A stretch of 23,469 nucleotides of DNA from an uncultured Rhodospirillaceae bacterium (GCA_937916005.1 CALGIA010000201.1:1-23469), one strand, 5' to 3'. Positions 6,968 to 14,978 are shown, numbered from the stretch's first letter. The notes: a model not told the origin generated them from the sequence alone. Made by a program: numbers and translations.

Positions 6968-9709
6968 ATGATGGACCCGAATTCTTCCGCGTCCCCGCCC
7001 GACTGGGCGGCGCTAGATGTCGAAGATGCCGCGCGCCGGTTGGGCGTCGATCCGGTTCGCGGACTAACGGCCGCCGAGGCGATCAAACGCCGGGAGGAAT
7101 TCGGCGCGAACGTCCTTGAAGCGGCCGGCAAAACCCGTTGGTACGTGATCTTCGCGCGCCAGTTCATCAATATCCTGATCCTAATCCTGATAGCCGCCGC
7201 GGCGATTTCCTTGGCCATCGGCGAAATCGGCGACGCCGCGACCATCTGCGCCATCATCGCGTTCAATGGCGGGCTTGGATTTATCCAGGAGTGGAAATCG
7301 GAAAACGCCATTGCCGCGCTGCAGCGCATGCTGTCGCCGCGATGCCGCGTGATCCGCGACGGCGTGGAAAATGAAATCGATGCGCGCGACCTGGCGCCCG
7401 GCGATGTGGCGTCATTGGGAATCGGGGACCGGGTTCCGGCTGATCTGCGCCTTGTGGAATCGATCAATCTGAAGGCCGATGAATCGGCGCTGACCGGCGA
7501 ATCGGAATCGGTGGCCAAGGAAACCGCATCGGTTCCGCCCGACAGCGCGCCGGACGCGCGCCATTCCATGGCCTGGATGGGGACCAGCATCACCAACGGC
7601 CACGCAAGGGGTCTTGTTGTCGCGACCGGCATGGCGACGGAATTCGGGCGCATCGCCCAGCTGACACAGACGGTGGGCAGGGAAATCACGCCGCTGCAAC
7701 GCCGGCTTGGGAAATTGGGAAAGCAGCTCGGGATCATTTCCATCGCCGTATCGGTTCTGGTGGCGGTTGCGGGGATCTGGATGGGCAGGCCGCTGGTGGA
7801 AATGTTCCTGACCGGCGTGTCGTTAGCCGTCGCGGTGGTGCCCGAAGGACTGCCCGCCGTCGTGACCATCACCCTGGCGCTCGGCATCCGAGCCATGGTG
7901 GAACGGCGCGCCCTGATGCGGCGTCTTCAGGCGGCGGAAACACTGGGCGCGGCCACGGTAATCTGCACCGACAAGACCGGTACGCTGACCGAAAACCAGA
8001 TGACGGTGACACAAATCTGGTTGCCCGGCGGCGCCGTGGAACTGACCGGAACCGGATATGATCCGGCGGGACATTTCGAAACCAATGGCATGAAAATCGA
8101 TTATCGCCAGCGTCCGGATCTGGTGGCGCTGCTTGAAACCGGGCTGGCCTGCAATCACGCCCGCATTTATTCGGACGGTCCGGAATGGCATGAATTCGGC
8201 GAGCCCATGGAAGCAGCGCTTGTGGTCGCGGCTTATAAAGCCTGGCTCAGCCCCGATGACCGCGCGTCGAGACTAACCGAGTTTTCGTTTAATTCGACGC
8301 GCAAGCGCATGACGATCGTCCTGAGTTCCCCGTCGGGCGACGTGGCCCATTGCAAGGGCGCGCCGGAAGTGATCCTCGATCATTGCAGTCATATCCGGGA
8401 CGGCGACCATATCCGGACGCTGACCGATGAGGATCGCGCCGATGTTACGGCCGCGTTCAACAGCATTGCCCGATCCGGATTGCGGACGCTGGCCTTCGCC
8501 AGGCGGAACCTGCCCGATGGAATCGCCCTGACCGAAGCCAACATAGAATGCGGGCTGACCCTGCTGGGGGTCGCGGGGATCATCGACCCGTCACGGGCGG
8601 AAGTTCCCGGCGCAATCGCCCTGGCGCGGCGCGCCGGCATAAGGGTCATCATGATTACCGGGGATGCCGCCGCCACCGCGCTGGCCATTGCGGGCCAGGT
8701 CGGACTGTCCGCCAGGCGCGCGATCACCGGAAGCGAAATCGGGCGCCTTGACGACGAGGCGCTTGGCGCCGCGCTGGATGAGGAAATCGTCTTCGCCCGC
8801 GCGACCCCGGAACACAAGCTGCGCATTGTCCGGCTGTTGCAGGCGCGGCGCGAAATTGTCGGCATGACCGGCGACGGCGTCAATGACGCGCCGGCGCTGA
8901 AACAGGCCGATATCGGCATCGCCATGGGGGTACGCGGCACGGACGTGGCCAAGGGCGCGGCCGACATGGTGCTGACCGACGATAATTTCGCGTCGATCAT
9001 CGGGGCCATCGAGGAGGGGCGGCGTCAATATGACAACATCAAGAAATTCGTGCGCTATCTGCTATCGTCGAACACCGGCGAAGTGGTGGCGATATTCTTC
9101 AACATCCTGCTCGGCGGCCCCCTGATCCTGCTGCCGGTCCAGATCCTCTGGATGAACCTGGTCACGGATGGCATGACTGCCGTGGCGCTGGGCATGGAGC
9201 CAGTGGAAAAGGAGGTCATGCATCAACCGCCACGCCGCGCACGCGACCCGATCCTGGACCGCCTGGGCTGGCTGATGGTCGGCGGGCTCGGCCTCTATAT
9301 CGGCCTCGCCACGCTGTGGCTGTTTCATCACTATTTGGCGGACGGCGGGCCGGAGCAGCTTTTGCTGGCGCAGACGATGGCGTTCACCGGCATCATTGTC
9401 CTTGAGAAAATCAACGTCTTCAACTTTCGCACCGTTCGCGACCCGATCGCGGTGATCGGCCTGTTGTCGAACCGGTGGGTGCTGATCGCCTGGGCCGGGA
9501 CCATGACCCTGCAGGCAGTCGCAGTCTATGTACCCTTTTTTCAGAAAGCTTTGCACACCACGGCGCTGGGCTGGCAGGATTGGGGGCTAATCGCATTGAT
9601 TTCAGCGCCAATATTCATCGTGGTGGAAAGCTGTAAATGGATCGGTTGGCGAAAACGCCGCCGGCAGGCGCAGGACGGTCAGACCGGGTCGAGCTCGGTA
9701 TCCCAGTAG
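6968..9709 (+). CDS. P2A-type cation-transporting ATPase, probably Ca2+
   Basis: Inner-membrane P-type ATPase of 913 residues with the SERCA/PMR1-like layout. It has an N-terminal cation-ATPase domain (10-80), actuator TGES at 176-179, M4 PEGLP at 292-296, phosphorylated aspartate D335 in DKTGT, nucleotide-domain KGAPE, hinge TGDGVNDAP, and C-terminal helices M5-M10. The transport ligands of SERCA are present: Glu in PEGLP; Asn and Glu in SSNTGEVV (M5); Asn, Thr and Asp in NLVTDG (M6). These are family-known residues for Ca2+ coordination, so Ca2+ export is the best guess, with Na+ or Mn2+ possible. The ATG at 6968 lies 18 nt after the dehydrogenase stop with a weak ribosome site; a second ATG follows at once. 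The C-terminus overlaps the tail of the convergent HNH gene by 31 nt. There is no visible functional link to the acyl-CoA genes. Confidence 0.94.
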   Translation: MMDPNSSASPPDWAALDVEDAARRLGVDPVRGLTAAEAIKRREEFGANVLEAAGKTRWYVIFARQFINILILILIAAAAISLAIGEIGDAATICAIIAFNGGLGFIQEWKSENAIAALQRMLSPRCRVIRDGVENEIDARDLAPGDVASLGIGDRVPADLRLVESINLKADESALTGESESVAKETASVPPDSAPDARHSMAWMGTSITNGHARGLVVATGMATEFGRIAQLTQTVGREITPLQRRLGKLGKQLGIISIAVSVLVAVAGIWMGRPLVEMFLTGVSLAVAVVPEGLPAVVTITLALGIRAMVERRALMRRLQAAETLGAATVICTDKTGTLTENQMTVTQIWLPGGAVELTGTGYDPAGHFETNGMKIDYRQRPDLVALLETGLACNHARIYSDGPEWHEFGEPMEAALVVAAYKAWLSPDDRASRLTEFSFNSTRKRMTIVLSSPSGDVAHCKGAPEVILDHCSHIRDGDHIRTLTDEDRADVTAAFNSIARSGLRTLAFARRNLPDGIALTEANIECGLTLLGVAGIIDPSRAEVPGAIALARRAGIRVIMITGDAAATALAIAGQVGLSARRAITGSEIGRLDDEALGAALDEEIVFARATPEHKLRIVRLLQARREIVGMTGDGVNDAPALKQADIGIAMGVRGTDVAKGAADMVLTDDNFASIIGAIEEGRRQYDNIKKFVRYLLSSNTGEVVAIFFNILLGGPLILLPVQILWMNLVTDGMTAVALGMEPVEKEVMHQPPRRARDPILDRLGWLMVGGLGLYIGLATLWLFHHYLADGGPEQLLLAQTMAFTGIIVLEKINVFNFRTVRDPIAVIGLLSNRWVLIAWAGTMTLQAVAVYVPFFQKALHTTALGWQDWGLIALISAPIFIVVESCKWIGWRKRRRQAQDGQTGSSSVSQ

Positions 9710-10239
9710 AGGAAATCGCGCCAGCTGTCGTGCAGGAAATTGGGCGGGAACGCGCGGCCATTTTCCCGCAGCAAATGGTTGTTCGGCGCAATCGCCCGGC
9801 GGCGCGGGTGCAATCCGCATTCCCCGGGAAGCTTGTTGCTTTTCCTGAGATTACAGACCGTACAGGCGGTGACAACGTTTTCCCAGGTCGTGAGGCCGCC
9901 GCGTGATTTAGGCACCACGTGATCGAAAGTAAGCTCATTTGCGGGCAAGGCGTCCGAACAGTACTGGCAGGCGAACCGGTCGCGCAGGAAGACATTGAAG
10001 CGGGTGAAGGCCGGGCGGCGTGACAGGGGAATATAGGTCTTGAGCGCAATCACGCTGGGCACGCGCATGGCGAAGCTGGGCGAATGTATTTCCTGATCAT
10101 ATTCTGAAACAATATTGACCCGGTCAAGAAATACGGCCTTGACGGAATCCTGCCACGACCAAAGCGACAACGGAAAATAGCTCAGCGGCCGAAAATCGGC
10201 GTTGAGGACCAAAGCGGGACAATCTCCAAAACCGGACAC
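9679..10239 (-). CDS. HNH endonuclease family protein
   Basis: Small 186-residue protein with a C-terminal zinc-stabilised HNH domain. Two CxxC pairs (C91/C94 and C126/C129) flank the HNH core: H107 in FDHVVP, N121 in WENVV, and N130 after the second CxxC. The motif is complete, so a metal-dependent nuclease fold is expected. The N-terminal 80 residues (LVLNADFRPLSYFPLS) match the widespread stand-alone bacterial HNH proteins found on chromosomes rather than colicin or homing enzymes. Their cellular substrate is not established, and no toxin, phage or restriction gene is adjacent. The GTG start is supported by GAGGAG at 10249-10254, 9 nt upstream. The last 31 nt overlap the 3' end of the convergent P-type ATPase gene. 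Transcription probably starts in the 84-nt gap after the DapA-like gene. Confidence 0.88.
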   Translation of the reverse strand: MSGFGDCPALVLNADFRPLSYFPLSLWSWQDSVKAVFLDRVNIVSEYDQEIHSPSFAMRVPSVIALKTYIPLSRRPAFTRFNVFLRDRFACQYCSDALPANELTFDHVVPKSRGGLTTWENVVTACTVCNLRKSNKLPGECGLHPRRRAIAPNNHLLRENGRAFPPNFLHDSWRDFLYWDTELDPV

Positions 10240-10323
10240 GACGCACGTCTCCTCGGGATTCGTTCAACTCCTAGAATTGATAGAAATAACATATCCCGTC
10301 CATCGGCGGCAACCGGGGCTGCT
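10240..10323 (-). promoter_or_regulatory. Gap upstream of the HNH gene with a weak promoter candidate
   Basis: On the minus strand, TTGCCG (10307-10312), a 17-nt spacer and TTATTT (10284-10289) resemble sigma-70 -35/-10 elements. The ribosome site GAGGAG lies at 10249-10254. The match is modest and the HNH gene could instead be read through from the DapA-like gene. No clear terminator hairpin is seen. Confidence 0.25.
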
Positions 10324-11277
10324 TTAGGAGTGATGCGCCGGATTGCCCAGTTCGTCCAACCGGCGGTCGAGACGCTGCAAGAGACCATCCAGTTCGCTGA
10401 TGTCGTCGGAATCGAGTTTCGGCCCGGGAGCGCGGATGGCGGCCGAGTCCAACACGCCACGGCGGCGCAGGGTTTCCTTGCGGATTGCCAGGCCGATCCC
10501 GATCTGCTGCTCATATCGGACCAGCGGCAGGTATGCATCGAACAGATCCTGGGCCTTGTCGGCATCGCCCTCCGCGTACATCCCGCAGACCTGGACCAGC
10601 ATTTCCGGAAACGCAAACCCGGTCATGGCGCCGTCCGCGCCGCGGGCGAGTTCGAGGGGCAGGAACAATCCGCCATTGCCGGTCAGGACACTGACCCGGC
10701 GCCGGTCGCCACGCGCTTCGGCGGCGCGGAACTGGGTAAGTTTTTTCAGACCCGGCCAGTCTTCATGTTTGAGCATTTTGAGCGTCGGCAGATCGGTAAA
10801 CAGCCTGTTCAGCAGCGGCGTGGAAAACCAGACTCCCGTGCTCGGCGGGTAATCCTGCAGCACGATGGGCGTATCGCCCAGGGCCGCGCAGACCGCGTGG
10901 AAATATCCTTCGATCTTTTCGTCCGTGTTAAGCCCGGCCATGGGCGCGACCATCACGCCGGCAGCCCCCAAATCCATCACCTGTTCGGTCAATGCCGTCA
11001 TCGGCCCCAACGCCGGCGAGGACACACCCACTATAATGGGGATTCGCCCCTTCACCGCCGCCATCACGCGCTGGGTAAAGGCGACGGATTCCTGGGCGGT
11101 CAATTTATGCGCCTCACCCATCACGCCGAGAATGGTCAGACCGCTGACCCCGCAGCCGATATAAAACTCGACCATCCGGTCCGTGCTGTCGAAATCCACC
11201 GTGCCGTCGTCGGCAAAGGGCGTCGGCGTGATGGCGTAAACGCCACTGGCGGTTTCATCGAGTTTCTGGTCGGCCAT
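10324..11277 (-). CDS. DapA/NAL superfamily lyase with atypical active site
   Basis: Class I aldolase-fold protein (TIM barrel) of the dihydrodipicolinate synthase/N-acetylneuraminate lyase superfamily, 317 aa. The start was placed at MADQKL because GGAGAG sits 7 nt upstream (11285-11290); a longer in-frame start at 11307 lacks one. The N-terminus GVYAITPTPF and the GVMGE motif at 51-55 are superfamily hallmarks, and K170 in MLKHED aligns with the Schiff-base lysine (E. coli K161). By my alignment the DHDPS triad is lost: T44 becomes V52, Y107 becomes A114 and Y133 becomes Q141 (LQDYPPSTG), with arginine 138 becoming Ser146. It is therefore probably not a lysine-biosynthesis enzyme but an aldolase or dehydratase acting on a 2-oxo acid or related imine. 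It is divergent from a hydantoinase gene, which hints at a shared catabolic task. Confidence 0.88.
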   Translation of the reverse strand: MADQKLDETASGVYAITPTPFADDGTVDFDSTDRMVEFYIGCGVSGLTILGVMGEAHKLTAQESVAFTQRVMAAVKGRIPIIVGVSSPALGPMTALTEQVMDLGAAGVMVAPMAGLNTDEKIEGYFHAVCAALGDTPIVLQDYPPSTGVWFSTPLLNRLFTDLPTLKMLKHEDWPGLKKLTQFRAAEARGDRRRVSVLTGNGGLFLPLELARGADGAMTGFAFPEMLVQVCGMYAEGDADKAQDLFDAYLPLVRYEQQIGIGLAIRKETLRRRGVLDSAAIRAPGPKLDSDDISELDGLLQRLDRRLDELGNPAHHS

Positions 11278-11347
11278 TTCAATACTCTCCGGTAAACTGG
11301 AACCCACAGGCTATACACTTTCAGACGATTACAGGGAACGGATCCTT
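11278..11347. promoter_or_regulatory. Divergent promoter region, DapA-like lyase / hydantoinase
   Basis: Seventy nucleotides separate the divergent starts. TATACA at 11312-11317 on the plus strand, and the overlapping GTATAG on the minus strand (11311-11316), look like -10 elements, but no good -35 is seen for either. The minus-strand ribosome site is GGAGAG (11285-11290). A weak AGGGA (11333-11337) precedes the hydantoinase ATG. Such a short shared region would allow one regulator to control both genes; no regulator gene is nearby. Confidence 0.4.
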
Positions 11348-12808
11348 ATGGCGCAATACGATCTTGTGGTGCGGGGCGGCCGCGTGGCCACGGCCAGCGA
11401 TGTGTTCGACGCCGATATCGGCATCAATGACGGGAAGATATCGGCGCTGGGCAAAGGGCTTGATGCGGGCACAGAAGAAATCGACGCCGGCGGCCTGTTG
11501 ATCACGCCGGGGGGCGTCGACAGCCACTGCCATGTGGAACAGATTTCCGGTTCCGGCATCTGGACCGCCGATGACTGGTTCACCGCGACGCGCTCGGCGG
11601 CCTGCGGCGGCACCACCACCATCATGCCATTCGCCTGCCAGCACAAAGGCGATTCCCTGCGGGCCGTAGTGCAGGATTACCACGACCGGGCCGGGCCGAA
11701 AGCCGCCGTGGATTACGCCTTTCACTTGATCGTGTCGGACCCGACACCCCAGGCGATCGGCCAGGATCTGCCCGCGCTGATCAAGGACGGCTATACCAGT
11801 TTCAAGATCTACCTGACCTATGACGCGCTGATGCTGTCCGACGAACAGGTGCTCGACGTCTTTGCCGTGGCCCGGCGCGACGGGGCCATGGTCATGGTCC
11901 ATGCCGAAAACAACGACATGATCAAATGGATGGCCCAGCGCCTGATCCAGGCCGGGCTGACCGCGCCGAAATTCCACGCGACCTCGCGCCCCATGCTGGT
12001 TGAGCGCGAAGCGACCCACCGGACCATTGCGCTTGCCGAGCTGGTCGATGTGCCGGTGCTGGTGGTTCATGTGTCGGGCGCGGAGGCGATCGATCAGATC
12101 CGTTGGGCGCAATCGCGCGGGCTGAAAGTATATGCCGAGACCTGCCCGCAATATCTGTTCCTGACCGCCGACGACATGGACAAGCCGGGGCTGGAAGGGG
12201 CCAAACACATGTGCAGCCCGCCACCGCGCGACAAGGCGAACCAGGAAATCGTCTGGAACGCGCTGGCCGAGGGCGTGTTCGAGGTGTTCTCAAGCGACCA
12301 TGCGCCCTATCGCTATGACGATCCGGACGGAAAAATGAAACACGGCCCGAATGCCCATTTCAAGCAGATCGCCAACGGGGTGCCGGGGCTGGAGGTCCGC
12401 ATGCCGCTGCTGTATTCGGAAGGCGTGCGCAAGAACCGCATCAGCCTGACCGATTTCGTGGCCTTGACCGCCACCAACGCCGCCAAGCTGTACGGGCTGT
12501 ATCCGCGCAAGGGAACCATCGCCATCGGGTCGGACGCCGATCTCGCGATCTGGGATGAAAACAAACAGGTCACCATCACCCAGTCGATCATGCATGACGC
12601 CATGGACTACACGCCCTATGAGGGCGTCGAAATCACCGGCTGGCCGGTCATCACCCTGCTGCGTGGGTCCCCCGTGTGGCGCGACGGCGAATTCACCGGC
12701 CGGGAAGGCGGCGGCATGTTCCACCGCTGCGACACACCCCCGGCCCTCAACGCGCCAACCCGGTTCCCGACCGGATTCGATCCCATATCCGGCAAATATG
12801 CGCCTTGA
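11348..12808 (+). CDS. hydA: Dihydropyrimidinase / D-hydantoinase
   Basis: Cytosolic binuclear zinc amidohydrolase of 486 aa that opens cyclic ureides: dihydrouracil or dihydrothymine to N-carbamoyl-beta-amino acids, or 5-substituted hydantoins to N-carbamoyl-D-amino acids. All metal ligands are visible: HxH at H60/H62 (VDSHCHVEQ), carboxylated lysine K153 (SFKIYLTYD), H185 (VHAEN), H241 (VVHVSG) and D317 (SSDHAPY). A small N- and C-terminal beta domain completes the fold, and the length is normal. The stop TGA ends at 12808, directly abutting the stop of the convergent SDR. No beta-ureidopropionase, N-carbamoylase or dihydropyrimidine dehydrogenase is in the window, so the substrate could be something other than a pyrimidine. 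Whether it acts on hydantoins or dihydropyrimidines cannot be decided from sequence alone. Confidence 0.93.
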   Translation: MAQYDLVVRGGRVATASDVFDADIGINDGKISALGKGLDAGTEEIDAGGLLITPGGVDSHCHVEQISGSGIWTADDWFTATRSAACGGTTTIMPFACQHKGDSLRAVVQDYHDRAGPKAAVDYAFHLIVSDPTPQAIGQDLPALIKDGYTSFKIYLTYDALMLSDEQVLDVFAVARRDGAMVMVHAENNDMIKWMAQRLIQAGLTAPKFHATSRPMLVEREATHRTIALAELVDVPVLVVHVSGAEAIDQIRWAQSRGLKVYAETCPQYLFLTADDMDKPGLEGAKHMCSPPPRDKANQEIVWNALAEGVFEVFSSDHAPYRYDDPDGKMKHGPNAHFKQIANGVPGLEVRMPLLYSEGVRKNRISLTDFVALTATNAAKLYGLYPRKGTIAIGSDADLAIWDENKQVTITQSIMHDAMDYTPYEGVEITGWPVITLLRGSPVWRDGEFTGREGGGMFHRCDTPPALNAPTRFPTGFDPISGKYAP

Positions 12809-13585
12809 TCAAACGCTTCTGATCATGCCGCCATCGACGCAGGTGGTCGCGCCGGTCATGTAGCCGGCGCGGTCGCTGAGCATGAACACGGCCATGTCGG
12901 CGAATTCCTCGACCCGCCCGTAGCGGCCCATGGGGATCGCGGCGCGGGATGCGCGCACGATTTCCTCGATTGTTTTGCCCTGGCGCTCGGCGGCGGCGGC
13001 GTCGAGCTGGTCGACCCGGCTGGTATGGATGCGGCCGGGCAAAAGCGTATTGACGGTCACGCCGTCGATCGCGACCTCATTGGACAGGGTCTTGGCCCAG
13101 CCGCGCTGGCCGGCGCGGATGGTATTTGAAACACCGAGATTATGGATCGGCTGCACCACGGCGGAGCTGGACAGCACAAGGATCCGGCCCCAGCCCCGGT
13201 CGCGCATGCCGGGCAGGAACGCGTTCACGATGCGGATCTGATTAACGAACATGGTCTGGAACTGGGTCATCCAGATTTCCGGCGCGACCTCGGCAATATT
13301 TCCGGGCGGCGGCCCGCCCCCATTGCAGACGATCATGTCGAGCCCGCCCAGATCATCGCCCAGCGCCGATATCAGCGCCGCGATCGATGCATCATCGGAA
13401 AGATCGAGCCCATAGGGTCTGGCCCCATCGCCGATATCCTTGGCGGCGGCCTTCGCGTTGGCGATGTCGCGCCCGCACACCGCCACGGCGGCGCCTTCCG
13501 CCACCAGCCCGGCCGCGACCGCATAACCCATGCCGCGCGTCGACCCCATGACCAGCGCGCGCTTGCCCTGCATACCAAGATCCAT
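12809..13585 (-). CDS. SDR family oxidoreductase with non-canonical catalytic motif
   Basis: Rossmann-fold short-chain dehydrogenase/reductase of 258 aa. The cofactor motif GSTRGMG at 14-20 and arginine R39 in VCGRD favour NADP(H); the structural motif is CNGGG at 87-91, and DGGM near 251 closes the domain. The catalytic serine region LSSSA (138-142) is kept, but 13 residues after S140, where YxxxK should stand, the sequence reads S153-N-T-I-R157. This SNxxR pattern occurs in a sub-group of SDRs as I recall it, so it may be a real variant chemistry, not decay; the gene is otherwise intact. The ATG has AGGAGA 7 nt upstream (13593-13598). It follows the esterase gene by 28 nt and converges with the hydantoinase gene with no intergenic base. 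Substrate unknown. Confidence 0.9.
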   Translation of the reverse strand: MDLGMQGKRALVMGSTRGMGYAVAAGLVAEGAAVAVCGRDIANAKAAAKDIGDGARPYGLDLSDDASIAALISALGDDLGGLDMIVCNGGGPPPGNIAEVAPEIWMTQFQTMFVNQIRIVNAFLPGMRDRGWGRILVLSSSAVVQPIHNLGVSNTIRAGQRGWAKTLSNEVAIDGVTVNTLLPGRIHTSRVDQLDAAAAERQGKTIEEIVRASRAAIPMGRYGRVEEFADMAVFMLSDRAGYMTGATTCVDGGMIRSV

Positions 13586-13613
13586 TGAAAACTCTCCTGA
13601 AAATTAAACCGGG

Positions 13614-14285
13614 TTAGTCGCCCAAGACGCGACCGAGAAACGCAACGCCGAGACGCAGGCCTTCTTCATCAATGCCATGGCCGAGCCCGGGCCGAAGATG
13701 GGACGACACCTCGAACCCGTTTTCGGTCAGCGCCGCCGCCGCGTCATACATCAGATTGGCCGCCAGCACCGGGTCCGCATCGCCATGGACAAGGGTGACC
13801 GGTGGGCGGCATTTGATTTCCCGCCCAAGAACGTCGGGTGATTCGAGCCGCCCGGAATATCCCATAATCCCGGCGCAAGGGTGTTCCCGTCGCGGCCCGA
13901 CAAACAACGACATCATGGCGCCCTGGGAAAACCCAACCAACGCCAGCCGGTCATCCGTCAGACCATGCCTGGCGAGTTCGTCATCAATGAAGGCGTTGAC
14001 CAGCTCGGCGGTCTCACGGATCTGACCGAGCTTGGTCGCGGGGTCGGCATCCGGCCCGCCGGCGAACCATTGATACCCGAACCCGGCGTCGCAATCATGG
14101 GGCGCGTTGGGCGCGATAAAGGCGGCGTCGGGCAGGGCCTGGGCCAGGTGAGGCGCAAGGCCGATAAGATCATCGCCGTTGGCGCCCCGGCCATGCAGCA
14201 GAATGATCAGTTGGCGTGGCTGATTTCCCGATGTTGGCCCGAAACGGGGCCCGGTCAGCATGGTGAGTTCATTGGCTTTATTCAT
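13614..14285 (-). CDS. Alpha/beta hydrolase, carboxylesterase/phospholipase family
   Basis: Serine hydrolase of 223 aa in the bacterial carboxylesterase / acyl-protein-thioesterase-like family (YpfH/EstB type). Visible are the oxyanion strand LLHGRGANGDD at 29-39, nucleophile S120 in GFSQGAMM, acid D171 in GDADPVL, and H203 in GHGID, giving a complete triad. No signal peptide is seen, so it is cytosolic; it should cleave short-chain acyl esters or lysophospholipid-like substrates. It starts 9 nt after the stop of the DNA glycosylase gene, so the two are probably co-transcribed, with the SDR 28 nt downstream possibly in the same unit. A second in-frame ATG at codon 9 is an alternative start, since neither has a strong ribosome site. 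The true substrate is unknown. Confidence 0.9.
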   Translation of the reverse strand: MNKANELTMLTGPRFGPTSGNQPRQLIILLHGRGANGDDLIGLAPHLAQALPDAAFIAPNAPHDCDAGFGYQWFAGGPDADPATKLGQIRETAELVNAFIDDELARHGLTDDRLALVGFSQGAMMSLFVGPRREHPCAGIMGYSGRLESPDVLGREIKCRPPVTLVHGDADPVLAANLMYDAAAALTENGFEVSSHLRPGLGHGIDEEGLRLGVAFLGRVLGD

Positions 14286-14294
14286 AATCGGCGA

Positions 14295-14939
14295 TCATGG
14301 CTGTTTAATCCCCTTCTTGCGGGTCGTGTTCAGATAATGATGCCACAGGATGCGGGCCGCAACCGTCCGAAAGGGCCGCCATTGTTCGCCGAGCGCGATC
14401 AGCGCCGCCTCGTCGGGCCGTGCCTCGAGCCGTTTCACCTCATGGGCCGCAACCGCAAGGGCAAGATCCTTCGCGGGCCAGACATCCGGGCGCTGCAGCG
14501 CCGTCAACAGATATACGTCGGCAGTCCAGGTCCCGATGCCGGTGACCGCCGTCAGCCGGGCGGTGATTTCCCCATCGTCCAGCCCGTCCAGCCCATCGAG
14601 ATCGAGTTCGCCACCGGCCACCATATGGCCCAGCGCGCGTACGTAACGGGCCTTTTGACGGCTGAGGCCGGCGGAGCGCAGATCGTCGTCGCTTTGGGCG
14701 AGAATTTGCCCGGGCGCGATGTCGCCGACCAGCGCGCCGAGCCGGTCAAAGGTCGCCGCCGCCGAGGCGAGCGACACCTGCTGTTCCAGGATAAGAAGCA
14801 CCAATGTTGCGAAACCGGGCGGGCGAGGGCGAACTTCCGGGGCGCCGAAGGCATCGAGAATTGCGGCGAGATCGGCATCCCGGTCGGCCAGTTCCGTGAG
14901 CGCGGCCTGGTATTGTTCTGGGGAAAGCATGGCGGTCAT
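14295..14939 (-). CDS. DNA-3-methyladenine glycosylase II family (HhH-GPD)
   Basis: Base-excision repair glycosylase of the AlkA/HhH-GPD superfamily, which removes alkylated purines from DNA. From the chosen start it has 214 residues. EQQVS at 52-56, then SRQKARYV and the helix-hairpin-helix TGIGTWTAD at 133-141 (DNA backbone binding), lead to the catalytic aspartate D158 in PAKDLALAV. It lacks the AlkA N-terminal beta domain, as do short forms such as the yeast MAG and many bacterial enzymes, and has no iron-sulfur cysteines. Starts at 14966, 14939 or 14930 are possible and none has a ribosome site; 14939 (MTAMLSPEQ) was preferred because the extra upstream residues look unlike the family. 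It is divergent from gluQ and upstream of the esterase gene. Damage specificity is not readable. Confidence 0.88.
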   Translation of the reverse strand: MTAMLSPEQYQAALTELADRDADLAAILDAFGAPEVRPRPPGFATLVLLILEQQVSLASAAATFDRLGALVGDIAPGQILAQSDDDLRSAGLSRQKARYVRALGHMVAGGELDLDGLDGLDDGEITARLTAVTGIGTWTADVYLLTALQRPDVWPAKDLALAVAAHEVKRLEARPDEAALIALGEQWRPFRTVAARILWHHYLNTTRKKGIKQP

Positions 14940-14978
14940 ATACCAAACATTAACCATGTATGGCATAGATGGCTAACC

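Noticed and set aside
6865..7896. 343-codon minus-strand frame opposite the P-type ATPase
   Set aside because: Ser/Arg/Ala-rich antisense shadow without any domain, covering the conserved actuator and M4 motifs of the real gene.
9679..10239. HNH gene as part of a mobile element, toxin or restriction system
   Set aside because: No immunity gene, methylase, integrase or phage gene is nearby, and the N-terminal sequence matches the stand-alone chromosomal HNH family.
10330..11295. 321-codon plus-strand frame opposite the DapA-like gene
   Set aside because: No recognisable domain; composition typical of the antisense strand; the minus-strand gene has the superfamily motifs and a ribosome site.
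13881..14978. In-frame upstream extension of gluQ that would make a 651-residue protein
   Set aside because: The extension lies antisense to two genes with intact catalytic motifs (esterase and glycosylase), resembles no domain, and GluQ-RS family length fits a start at 14979.
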